The notes under the pieces are model-generated. The model saw only the letters and a program-made list of their open reading frames with translations, did no database searches and was not told where the DNA came from. A DNA stretch of 5,864 bases, taken from Methanomethylovorans sp. PtaU1.Bin073 (GTDB taxonomy: Archaea > Halobacteriota > Methanosarcinia > Methanosarcinales > Methanosarcinaceae). The stretch covers positions 1 to 5,864 of the forward strand of contig MVQW01000300.1 of assembly GCA_002067265.1 (NCBI GenBank), written 5' to 3'. Made by a program: the position numbers and the translations under genes. This document shows, piece by piece, positions 1 to 5,864 of this stretch (the first letter of the stretch is position 1; every line of letters begins with the position of its first letter).

Positions 1-554
1 CTTACATATCCACTAACAATATCGGAGACAAAAATGGAAAATTCAATTTTAGTGTGAGCCTCAGAGATACAGGCATATTTTGTATTGTGGGCCTTCCCAG
101 TAACTCAGAAAAATACAACATAGAGCCTGAAGACATATCCTACATGCTAAGATCAATAGCTGATGATATTGCCGAGGGTAGCAAGAATCAAGATAATGGA
201 AGCATAGAAGTTCTTTCTTCAAAAGCAAGAGGTAGTAGTGTACCTGTATATATTGGCCTGTTTATGTCCATTGTATGCATAGCAATCCTTCTGACATATG
301 CAAATAGAAATACTTCTTCTGTAAATAGAATAGAAGAGAGGCGCAGGAACGAAAAATATCTGAAAATAATGGATTTTAACCGTCGTCTGTGTCTGACATT
401 AATTACCAGTTTTATGATCCTTCAGATAGCAGAAGAAATACAACATGGTTTGGCAAGCTCACATGTGGATACTACAGTAATACTAATCTGTGTGATAATT
501 ACAGGGTTGATCGATATACTTGGAAGAAAATTCCGGAAGAAGGAAGGGCTTTAA
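1..554 (+). CDS. C-terminal part of a membrane-anchored extracytoplasmic protein (5' partial)
   Basis: The reading frame is open to the left edge (first full codon at 3), so the GTG at 54 is probably an internal valine codon and the real start lies outside the window. Of 183 visible residues, about 1-35 resemble the last strands of an Ig-like or carboxypeptidase-regulatory beta-sandwich (a D-K-N-G-K-F-N-F pattern, then S-L-R-D-T-G-I-F). A polar linker to about residue 80 follows. Three hydrophobic segments lie at about 81-100, 129-146 and 156-174. The basic stretch between the first two (R-I-E-E-R-R-R) and the basic tail (R-K-F-R-K-K) predict an outside N-terminal domain and a cytoplasmic C-terminus. 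Two N-x-S sequons (near 15 and 65) fall in the predicted outside part. The stop is TAA. I do not recognise the family; the fold is inferred from a short pattern only. The gene converges on the glycosyltransferase cluster and need not share its function. Confidence 0.72.
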   Translation, partial: YISTNNIGDKNGKFNFSVSLRDTGIFCIVGLPSNSEKYNIEPEDISYMLRSIADDIAEGSKNQDNGSIEVLSSKARGSSVPVYIGLFMSIVCIAILLTYANRNTSSVNRIEERRRNEKYLKIMDFNRRLCLTLITSFMILQIAEEIQHGLASSHVDTTVILICVIITGLIDILGRKFRKKEGL

Positions 555-568
555 GATCAAAACCCTTC
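543..568. terminator. Inverted repeat across convergent stops, possible bidirectional terminator
   Basis: GAAGGG at 543-548 pairs with CCCTTC at 563-568. After a C/A mismatch, TTT (550-552) pairs with AAA (559-561), leaving a 6-nt loop. The axis falls at 555/556, which is exactly the 2-bp gap between the TAA of the plus-strand gene and the TGA of the minus-strand gene. Both stop codons are therefore inside the structure. No strong T-run follows on the plus side; the minus-strand side continues pyrimidine-rich with a TTTT within about 20 nt. Archaeal termination depends mainly on T-tracts, so a terminator role is an inference from position and symmetry. Confidence 0.35.
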
Positions 569-1663
569 AAGAACACGCGTGCATACTTTTGCAGTTTCGT
601 TAGCGCATCTTCCCCAGGAGAATTGAGCCGCTCTATCAATTCCCTTTCTAATAAAGGAAGATCTCAGATCATCTTCCTGGAGCAATTCAAGCATAGAGGT
701 ACTCATTCCCTGATAATCTTCTGGATCCACAATAATACAGGCATCACCAGCAACTTCTGGCAAGGATGATACACTGGATGTGATCACTGGGCATCCACAT
801 GCCATAGCTTCTATGACCGGAAGTCCGAAGCCCTCGTAAAATGATGGGAAAACGAACATCTTTGCAATGCAATATAATCTGACAAGATCTTCATTGGAAA
901 CCCTTCCAAGAAAACGAACATCATTTTCAAGACCAAGAGAGGTTATCAATGACATGATGTTTTTCCTGTCCTGTGGGTATTGGGCCTCTCCTGCCTTTAA
1001 TAGAACGAGGTCCTTTCTTCCGGATTCTTTTTTCAATCTGTAGAATGCTTTAATGATACCTTCGACGTTCTTTCTTGGCTGCTCGGAACTAATGTGCAGA
1101 ATATATTCCTTATCTTTTTCAAGATTGTACTTTGACCATATTGAAGAAACATCTTCAACAGGTCTGAACATTTCATGATCTATCCCAAGATAGACCGTGG
1201 TCATTTTATCTTCGGATATCCTGTATTTACATTGCAGATCACTTGCAGTTGCATCAGAATCAGTAATTATATGCTCTGCATCCTTTAGACCCTTATACAT
1301 CATTTTACCTGCCATCTGATGCACTTTGCTTGCAGGATACATTTCATGTATGATGTCATGACAGGTGATCACTTTAGGCGCTACCTTGAAAAAAGAGATA
1401 TTCTGGTTGGTAAGGAGATACAGATCATATTTTGGAATATGACCTTGCATCCGGTAATAAAAAAAAGGATTATTGTCTACAAGTGGTATTCTTCTTGTAC
1501 TTGCAATTTTGTTCGATGTGGTAAGTTCACTTACAGTAAACTGCTTGCTGTCAAAGAACACATGATCGATATCTACTAAGCCTTTAAGAGATTCAAACAG
1601 AGAAAAAGAATAATTGCCAATACCTGTATAAGGTTGGGCAGTATTAATCATACCTATAGTCAT
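557..1663 (-). CDS. GT4 family glycosyltransferase (GT-B fold), last gene of cluster
   Basis: This is a predicted cytosolic, retaining glycosyltransferase that would move a sugar from a nucleotide donor to a growing glycan. With the ATG at 1663 it has 368 residues, a normal length for GT4. The N-terminal Rossmann half starts with a beta strand (T-I-G-M-I-N) and the acceptor-side glycine loop T-G-I-G-N-Y at 13-18; H102-D103 follows. The C-terminal half carries Y-L-G-I-D (158-162), P-R-K-N (196-199), F-L-G-R-V (251-255) and the donor-binding EX7E motif in E-G-F-G-L-P-V-I-E (E277 and E285), then S-L-P-E-V-A-G. There is no signal peptide or membrane span. It resembles the mannosyltransferase-like GT4 group, but the sugar and linkage cannot be told. 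The ATG at 1663 is preferred over an in-frame GTG at 1672 because GGTGAT lies 4 nt before it. It starts 19 bp after the GT-C gene, consistent with co-transcription. The strand before P-R-K-N reads I-S-S where many relatives have V-G-S. Confidence 0.93.
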   Translation of the reverse strand: MTIGMINTAQPYTGIGNYSFSLFESLKGLVDIDHVFFDSKQFTVSELTTSNKIASTRRIPLVDNNPFFYYRMQGHIPKYDLYLLTNQNISFFKVAPKVITCHDIIHEMYPASKVHQMAGKMMYKGLKDAEHIITDSDATASDLQCKYRISEDKMTTVYLGIDHEMFRPVEDVSSIWSKYNLEKDKEYILHISSEQPRKNVEGIIKAFYRLKKESGRKDLVLLKAGEAQYPQDRKNIMSLITSLGLENDVRFLGRVSNEDLVRLYCIAKMFVFPSFYEGFGLPVIEAMACGCPVITSSVSSLPEVAGDACIIVDPEDYQGMSTSMLELLQEDDLRSSFIRKGIDRAAQFSWGRCANETAKVCTRVLEGF

Positions 1664-1667
1664 ATAA

Positions 1668-1673
1668 ATCACC
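1668..1673 (-). promoter_or_regulatory. Ribosome binding site choosing the ATG at 1663
   Basis: On the minus strand GGTGAT, a perfect match to the complement of the 16S tail, ends 4 nt before the ATG at 1663. The alternative GTG at 1672 lies inside this motif. A weaker GTGAT (1682-1686) precedes that GTG by 9 nt, so the longer form cannot be fully excluded. Confidence 0.6.
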
Positions 1674-1682
1674 GTTAAAACA

Positions 1683-3620
1683 TCACATAAACATATTCGA
1701 ACTGTCTGTAACCTTATACAATTGTAATTTGAAGTTCCTTTTTACAATATTTGTTGGTCTTTTCATAAGCTCGCAAGCTATGGAATAATCCATATCATAG
1801 ACATCTGCTTCTCTGTGAGGATAGTGATTCAGATCCACTGTAACCTCAAGCTGTTCAATGGTAACAGGCTGGCTGTAAACAAGTTCTAATTCTACGGGAT
1901 TGAAGTATTTTTCAAGAGGAGTTGCTTCATTTGTCAAAATGTAGACCGTATCAAAACGTGAAGTATTAAGACTGTTTTTGAGCTTCCCAAGGGAATTAGC
2001 ATCCCACCAAAGAGCTGGCTTTGAGTACACGAAAAAGAATGGATCAGCCAGTTTGTATGAACCTGCAGCATATCTATCCACTAGTACCAGATCATTTGAA
2101 TCAACCTGATCTGAAATTTTTCCTACATTTGTTATCATTCCTTGATTCTCAGAAAAGAACAGGATTGGGTAAGCGGTGTAAATGTTTATTATCATGACAA
2201 GGGAAATAAGACTGATATACAGCACTTTCTGCTTAGAGAGATCATGAATAACAAGAGACATAAGTAAAAATGCTCCAGGTATAGTCGTGGCTATATACCT
2301 CCTCAGGAACCAGGGCTGGTCCAAAGTGATGAAAGGAGAGAGCAGGTACAGAAAACCGGGCAGCATAAAGAAAATTACAAGAAGCTGCTTTTTGGAATTA
2401 GCATCCATGCGAAGTATAGAAGCAATGAAAACCAGGAAAATGGAAATCAATGGTAACTGAAGATTATACTCAGACAATGCCATGTATACAAATTCAGGGA
2501 AATGATATCTGATAGCTGTTTTATCCAAAGGAACTGTTTCTGTGACAGCTGAGGTCATACCACCTGAAAAATGAGCAAATACTGCATCAATGACCCCTAA
2601 GTACCTTGTTTGCATAAAAAAGTAATAATAGAGCATTAATGCCGAAGTCAGTATGAATACAAACCATAGCAGTACAGGGAATTTGTTTCTCAGGAAGTGG
2701 AATTTTTCTTGATTTTTCGAATCTGAATAATAATTGAGGCCTTTATTGCTCGTTGTCCTTTGATTCGAGCTCCACATACCCTTAGATGAAAAATCGTATA
2801 GCAGAAATAAAAAATAGAATCCAAAAAGGATCAAACCTTCTATACGTATAAATGGTAGCATCCCAAAAGCGAGCAACGATGAAATGTAATAGAGATTATG
2901 CCTTCTTTGCTGAATATACAGGCAACACAATACCCCAAACCAGAAGAAGGCCATGAAGAATATTTCAGTTACTGTCTGCCGTGAGAACCATATCAGAGGG
3001 TATGTAGCAGAAAATGTCAGAACTGCACCTAACCCCACATACGAATTCCTTAGTTCTTTTCCAATCAGATAGATACTAATCAGGCCAACGAACAAAGGAA
3101 GAAGATTACTAAACTGTATACCAGCCAGGCCAAAAAGACTGTAGTAAATGGCCACCCATGAAATGTACCCAAAATGAAACTGAGAAAGGAGTTTGCCATC
3201 ACTGGTCTTAATGTAATTGTTCGGAGATAGAAAACTTGGTATAAGATCGTTTATAGGAGACTCAAGCAGCATTGTGTGATGCTCTGAGAGATAAATGGCA
3301 TTTGTTGAATAGATACCCGGGTCTCTGCCTCCGTACAGTGTATCATGGAAATACAAAGAAGTAAAGATTGAAAACGCTATGATAAATATTAATGCGAGGA
3401 TATTCTGTTTGGATGCAACACTTGGTGTAAAATGCTTCTTATGAAAAAAAAGTACAGCAACTGCTGTGATCAAAATTAAAGCTGCAAGAAGTATGTGTTC
3501 ATAGAAAAGAGAGAACATTGCCATTAAATTGGCAGCCCATGAAATGCATACAAACCATAGTGAAAAGATAATGAACTGATATTCAAATCTTGGAATAGCA
3601 ATGTTATCCTTTAACTGCAT
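1683..3620 (-). CDS. GT-C type multi-span membrane glycosyltransferase (ArnT/PMT-like)
   Basis: With the ATG at 3620 this is a 645-residue polytopic protein with about 12-14 hydrophobic segments between residues 13 and 485, then a soluble C-terminal domain of about 155 residues. The first large outer loop has G-G-R-D-P-G-I-Y (97-104); D100 sits where GT-C enzymes place the catalytic or metal-binding acid. Other family-like signs are F-H-F-G-Y (148-152), S-R-Q-T-V-T-E (213-219, with R214 and E219), F-I-R-I-E-G (257-262) and W-F-L-R-R-Y (437-442). Such proteins transfer sugars from polyprenyl-phosphate donors on the outer membrane face. A polar, probably cytoplasmic loop of about 35 residues lies at 277-312. 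The start at 3620 has GAGGTG 7 nt upstream; the longer frame from 3701 would overlap the previous gene by 98 bp. The real overlap is 17 bp, suggesting translational coupling. Stop TGA. Substrate unknown; a non-enzymatic membrane role is possible but less likely. Confidence 0.85.
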   Translation of the reverse strand: MQLKDNIAIPRFEYQFIIFSLWFVCISWAANLMAMFSLFYEHILLAALILITAVAVLFFHKKHFTPSVASKQNILALIFIIAFSIFTSLYFHDTLYGGRDPGIYSTNAIYLSEHHTMLLESPINDLIPSFLSPNNYIKTSDGKLLSQFHFGYISWVAIYYSLFGLAGIQFSNLLPLFVGLISIYLIGKELRNSYVGLGAVLTFSATYPLIWFSRQTVTEIFFMAFFWFGVLCCLYIQQRRHNLYYISSLLAFGMLPFIRIEGLILFGFYFLFLLYDFSSKGMWSSNQRTTSNKGLNYYSDSKNQEKFHFLRNKFPVLLWFVFILTSALMLYYYFFMQTRYLGVIDAVFAHFSGGMTSAVTETVPLDKTAIRYHFPEFVYMALSEYNLQLPLISIFLVFIASILRMDANSKKQLLVIFFMLPGFLYLLSPFITLDQPWFLRRYIATTIPGAFLLMSLVIHDLSKQKVLYISLISLVMIINIYTAYPILFFSENQGMITNVGKISDQVDSNDLVLVDRYAAGSYKLADPFFFVYSKPALWWDANSLGKLKNSLNTSRFDTVYILTNEATPLEKYFNPVELELVYSQPVTIEQLEVTVDLNHYPHREADVYDMDYSIACELMKRPTNIVKRNFKLQLYKVTDSSNMFM

Positions 3621-4842
3621 TATTAAGCACCTCTGCATAACGTTGTCCAACTTTGTTCCAGCGATACTCATCATTGAATATTGACTTACCAGTAACACCA
3701 ATCTTATTTCTTAAAACCGGATCAGAGAGCAAAAGAATAATCTTATCTGCCATGGCTTCCCAGTCCTTTTCCGGAACTTTGAACCCATTAGATCCATCGT
3801 TTATGGTCATACTTGGACCACCTGAATCAAATCCCACAACCGGTTTTCCATAGCTCATTGCTTCCAGGGCAGGCATACCCAAACCTTCGGCATTTCCCCA
3901 CTTATCGGTAATAGAAGGAATTACGTATACATCGCATGCTTCATAAAAGAGAGGAAGCTCTTCGTTTGGGACCAGACCTGCAAACAACACATTATGTTCA
4001 AGATGATTGCTAATGGTAAGAGATTCTAGCATATTGCGCTCCGGACCCTCACCCCCTATAACTAGCAACGCATCCGGGTGAACGGAGACTATTTTGCTCA
4101 TTGCCTTTATCAAAAAAGACGTTCCTTTTAGAGGAATTAATCTGTGCACAGTAAATATGACAGGTCTGCCAGATATACCCCATTTTCCTTTAAAGTTATC
4201 CAATGATACTTGAGGATGTATGATAGGATAATTGCTCCCAACCGGGAATACTGATATCTTCTCAGAGTCTGCACCAAAACTCAGTGCATAATCTTTGGTA
4301 TAGTCACTGATAGCTATTACTGAATCGTGCTTATTAAGTATGTATTTGCCCAGTGATCTTAATTTGAACCTTTTAAGAAAAACCAGGTCAGTGCCATATA
4401 CTTTCAGAACAGAAGGTACACCTGATATTTGATGATATACTGCAGATACAAGACCAGCAGGAAAAGCCCAGTTAGAGAAAATAAGTTCAGCGTTTTTCTT
4501 CTTCCTTAGTTTATGGAGGCTTAAGGACATAAAAAAGAGCATACTCGCTATCAATATAGAATTGAAGCAGTACTGAATCAGAACACCAATACGGGAACTG
4601 CATTTTTCATGTGGCAAAAAATTCCCATACCCAAGTGATTCATACTTTTCTGGTGCATACCTGAATCTATAAACTTCTATGCCATCTATTACTTCGTAAT
4701 CCTTGGAACCTGCCACATGTGGACATAATATGTATGGAATCAGGCCTTCTTTCAAAAACTCTTGCCCCAATTCCAATATCCATCGGGCTTTATAGTCATC
4801 TTTGTCCCTTGGAAAAGATGATGTTGTTACAATGATATTCAT
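3604..4842 (-). CDS. GT4 family glycosyltransferase (GT-B fold), second gene of cluster
   Basis: This is a predicted retaining glycosyltransferase of 412 residues, acting at the cytoplasmic side, probably on a lipid-linked acceptor. The N-terminal half begins with a beta strand (N-I-I-V-T-T) and S-S-F-P-R, then a hydrophobic stretch at about 87-109 followed by K-L-R-K-K-K, a likely membrane-association segment rather than a true span. K-V-Y-G-T-D-L (147-153) is the usual strand before the domain boundary. The C-terminal half shows H-R-L-I-P-L-K-G (233-240), G-G-E-G-P-E-R (263-269), F-A-G-L-V-P (287-292) and the EX7E donor motif E-G-L-G-M-P-A-L-E (E319 and E327) followed by G-K-P-V-V-G-F. H233 replaces the glycine often found in the G-R-L loop. 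The ATG at 4842 fits the family start, but only a weak GATCC match to the 16S tail precedes it. It follows the GT2 gene by 38 bp and overlaps the next gene by 17 bp. Stop TAA. Confidence 0.93.
   Translation of the reverse strand: MNIIVTTSSFPRDKDDYKARWILELGQEFLKEGLIPYILCPHVAGSKDYEVIDGIEVYRFRYAPEKYESLGYGNFLPHEKCSSRIGVLIQYCFNSILIASMLFFMSLSLHKLRKKKNAELIFSNWAFPAGLVSAVYHQISGVPSVLKVYGTDLVFLKRFKLRSLGKYILNKHDSVIAISDYTKDYALSFGADSEKISVFPVGSNYPIIHPQVSLDNFKGKWGISGRPVIFTVHRLIPLKGTSFLIKAMSKIVSVHPDALLVIGGEGPERNMLESLTISNHLEHNVLFAGLVPNEELPLFYEACDVYVIPSITDKWGNAEGLGMPALEAMSYGKPVVGFDSGGPSMTINDGSNGFKVPEKDWEAMADKIILLLSDPVLRNKIGVTGKSIFNDEYRWNKVGQRYAEVLNNAVKG
3628..3633 (-). promoter_or_regulatory. Ribosome binding site choosing the start at 3620
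   Basis: GAGGTG on the minus strand matches the complement of the 16S tail and ends 7 nt before the ATG at 3618-3620. It lies inside the last codons of the upstream GT4 gene, so ribosomes finishing that gene can reinitiate here. It argues against the in-frame ATG codons at 3701 and 3638. Confidence 0.75.
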
Positions 4843-4880
4843 ACTGGATCGTTGAAAACTTGAATCTGGTCAAATAGCAA

Positions 4881-5822
4881 TTATTCCATCTCAATTTTCT
4901 TCAAACGGTACAATATTTCTTCTTCCCGTATTCTTTGATATTTCAGCATATCAGCGATCAAACCGAACACAAAGACCTGTAAACCAGTTAAACAGAGCAT
5001 AGTTGTAAGTATTGCGTAAGAGATATTCGGGATTACAACTCCTGTTGTAAGGTATTGAGCCAATACCGTTATTCCTGATAGTGCTGCGATAACCAGGAAC
5101 ACAAAGCCTATAGAAGCAAAGACCTTCATGGGTTCATAATCACGGTATGTACGTAAGATCACAGCAGTAGCACGCTGAGCATAATGGAAAACCCCTGACA
5201 TCAGCCTTGAGTGACCTTCTCTTTTCCTAAATTCAATGGGAATCTCGACCAATGTCAAATTATGGTTGACAGCCTGCATAATTGTTTCCTGGACATAAGT
5301 ATAGTCAGCCAGAATGTTCATTCTTAGTGCAGCATCCCTTGTGAAAGCTCTGAAACCTGTTTGCGCATCTGTAACAGGATAACCGGAAGCCATGCGTGTC
5401 ACACGAGTAGCCAGAATATTGCCGATCTTTTTCTGAGGTGGCATGTATTCTATATGCCCGCGGAATCTGGAACCTAATACGACGTCAGCCTTTCCCTGAA
5501 GAATAGGAGCTATCAGATCAGGTATTTGATTTTGGTTATATTGGAAATCAGCATCAGTATTTACAATGATATCTGCACCTCTTTCCAGGCATTCTTCAAG
5601 CCCTTTACGGAAAGTTAATGCAAGTCCACGGTTTTCCTTTTGGGAAACAACATGATCAGCTCCTGCTTCTAAAGCGACTTTTACAGTAGAGTCAGTCGAT
5701 CCGTCGTTGATGACAAGAACTTCTACCTTGTCTATTCCCTGTATTGTCCGGGGTATCTCTTTGATCACTTTTTGAATGGTTTTTTCTTCATTGTAGGCTG
5801 GGATCATCACAATGAGCTTCAT
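4881..5822 (-). CDS. GT2 polyprenyl-phosphate sugar synthase-like glycosyltransferase
   Basis: This 313-residue protein is a GT-A fold, family 2 inverting enzyme of the dolichol-phosphate mannose/glucose synthase type. It would transfer a sugar from a nucleotide donor to a polyprenyl phosphate at the inner membrane face. Motifs in order: P-A-Y-N-E-E (8-13), V-I-N-D-G-S-T-D (37-44), E-N-R-G-L-A (63-68), the metal-binding D-A-D (90-92), G-S-R-F (117-120), D-A-Q-T-G-F-R-A-F (152-160), and R-E-G-H-S-R (201-206) near the active-site lid. Two membrane helices follow at about 234-257 and 268-291, then a charged cytoplasmic tail. The start at 5822 places the first beta strand (K-L-I-V-M-I-P) as in the family. 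No Shine-Dalgarno is visible. It is the first gene of the cluster seen here and the likely source of the lipid-linked sugar used by the GT-C protein. The archaeal AglD-type enzymes are related, but this one cannot be assigned to a named protein. Confidence 0.95.
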   Translation of the reverse strand: MKLIVMIPAYNEEKTIQKVIKEIPRTIQGIDKVEVLVINDGSTDSTVKVALEAGADHVVSQKENRGLALTFRKGLEECLERGADIIVNTDADFQYNQNQIPDLIAPILQGKADVVLGSRFRGHIEYMPPQKKIGNILATRVTRMASGYPVTDAQTGFRAFTRDAALRMNILADYTYVQETIMQAVNHNLTLVEIPIEFRKREGHSRLMSGVFHYAQRATAVILRTYRDYEPMKVFASIGFVFLVIAALSGITVLAQYLTTGVVIPNISYAILTTMLCLTGLQVFVFGLIADMLKYQRIREEEILYRLKKIEME

Positions 5823-5855
5823 ACTTAATTATATAATATTTATAGAATAAATACT
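5823..5855 (-). promoter_or_regulatory. AT-rich putative archaeal promoter of the glycosyltransferase cluster
   Basis: The 42 bp between the GT2 start and the window edge are very AT-rich. On the minus strand TATTTATT (5853-5846) would act as a TATA box and place transcription start about 0-5 nt before the ATG, giving a nearly leaderless message and matching the missing Shine-Dalgarno. A second TATA-like word, TATAAATA (5844-5837), looks better as sequence but would put the start inside the gene. The upstream recognition element is not convincing. Confidence 0.35.
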
Positions 5856-5864
5856 CTTGCTTTT

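Larger units (their letters stand above)
557..5822 (-). other. Predicted four-gene glycosyltransferase operon
   Basis: Four same-strand genes (GT2, GT4, GT-C, GT4) are separated by 38 bp, a 17-bp overlap and 19 bp, with no internal TATA-like promoter or terminator evident in the gaps. All four encode sugar-transfer enzymes. The mix of a lipid-sugar synthase, two nucleotide-sugar-dependent transferases and one lipid-sugar-dependent membrane transferase is the composition expected of a protein N-glycosylation or surface polysaccharide module. The cluster may extend beyond the right edge if the upstream promoter is not real. Confidence 0.75.

Noticed and set aside
54..56. GTG as start codon of the left-edge gene
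   Set aside because: The frame stays open through all upstream codons to the edge, the codons before it continue a plausible beta strand, and no ribosome binding site precedes it.
574..581. Palindrome CACGCGTG as a possible regulatory site
   Set aside because: It is only 8 bp long, lies inside the coding end of the GT4 gene, and has no second copy that I noticed.
389..769. Plus-strand open frame of 126 codons
   Set aside because: It overlaps the end of the membrane-protein gene and the end of the GT4 gene, has no recognisable domain and no ribosome binding site; it is a shadow frame.
1319..1579. Plus-strand open frame of 86 codons
   Set aside because: It lies entirely antisense to the well-supported GT4 gene and shows no protein-like motif.
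3653..3853. Plus-strand open frame of 66 codons
   Set aside because: It lies antisense to the conserved C-terminal part of the second-gene GT4 and has no independent support.
4843..4880. Possible promoter or terminator in the 38-bp gap between the GT2 and GT4 genes
   Set aside because: I see no TATA-like box, T-run or inverted repeat in the gap; it looks like a simple intra-operon spacer.

Overview
The window looks like a piece of a methanogenic archaeal chromosome, most plausibly from the Methanosarcinales. This is inferred from moderate-to-low GC, Shine-Dalgarno matches to the archaeal 16S tail (GAGGTG, GGTGAT), an AT-rich TATA-like stretch upstream of the first operon gene, the style of the proteins, and the absence of TAG among the five visible stop codons. 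No marker gene fixes the genus.

Layout. Positions 1-554 (+) hold the 3' end of a gene that enters from the left edge. It encodes the end of an extracytoplasmic, probably beta-sandwich domain followed by three predicted membrane helices. It converges with a four-gene minus-strand cluster with only 2 bp between the two stop codons. A short inverted repeat is centred exactly on that gap.

The minus-strand cluster, read from right to left, contains: a GT2 polyprenyl-phosphate sugar synthase-like enzyme with two C-terminal membrane helices (5822-4881); a GT4 glycosyltransferase (4842-3604); a large GT-C type multi-membrane-span glycosyltransferase with a C-terminal soluble domain (3620-1683); and a second GT4 glycosyltransferase (1663-557). 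Gaps are 38 bp, -17 bp (overlap) and 19 bp, so this is very probably one transcription unit.

Working together, the GT2 enzyme could load a sugar onto a polyprenyl phosphate and the two GT4 enzymes could use nucleotide sugars to extend a lipid-linked glycan at the cytoplasmic face. The GT-C protein could then transfer a sugar from a lipid carrier on the outer face. The natural reading is a surface glycan module (S-layer or archaellin N-glycan, or a polysaccharide); sugars and acceptors cannot be read from sequence. No flippase, oligosaccharyltransferase or nucleotide-sugar gene is in the window.

Two gene starts differ from the longest open frames. The GT-C gene most likely starts at 3620, not 3701, and the last GT4 gene at 1663, not 1672; each choice is supported by a Shine-Dalgarno match. 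I found no RNA gene, CRISPR array, insertion sequence or clear dispersed repeat, and no gene-free stretch longer than about 40 bp. I see no evidence of a wholly new system here; the most unusual items are the hairpin at the convergent junction and the incompletely visible membrane-anchored protein.
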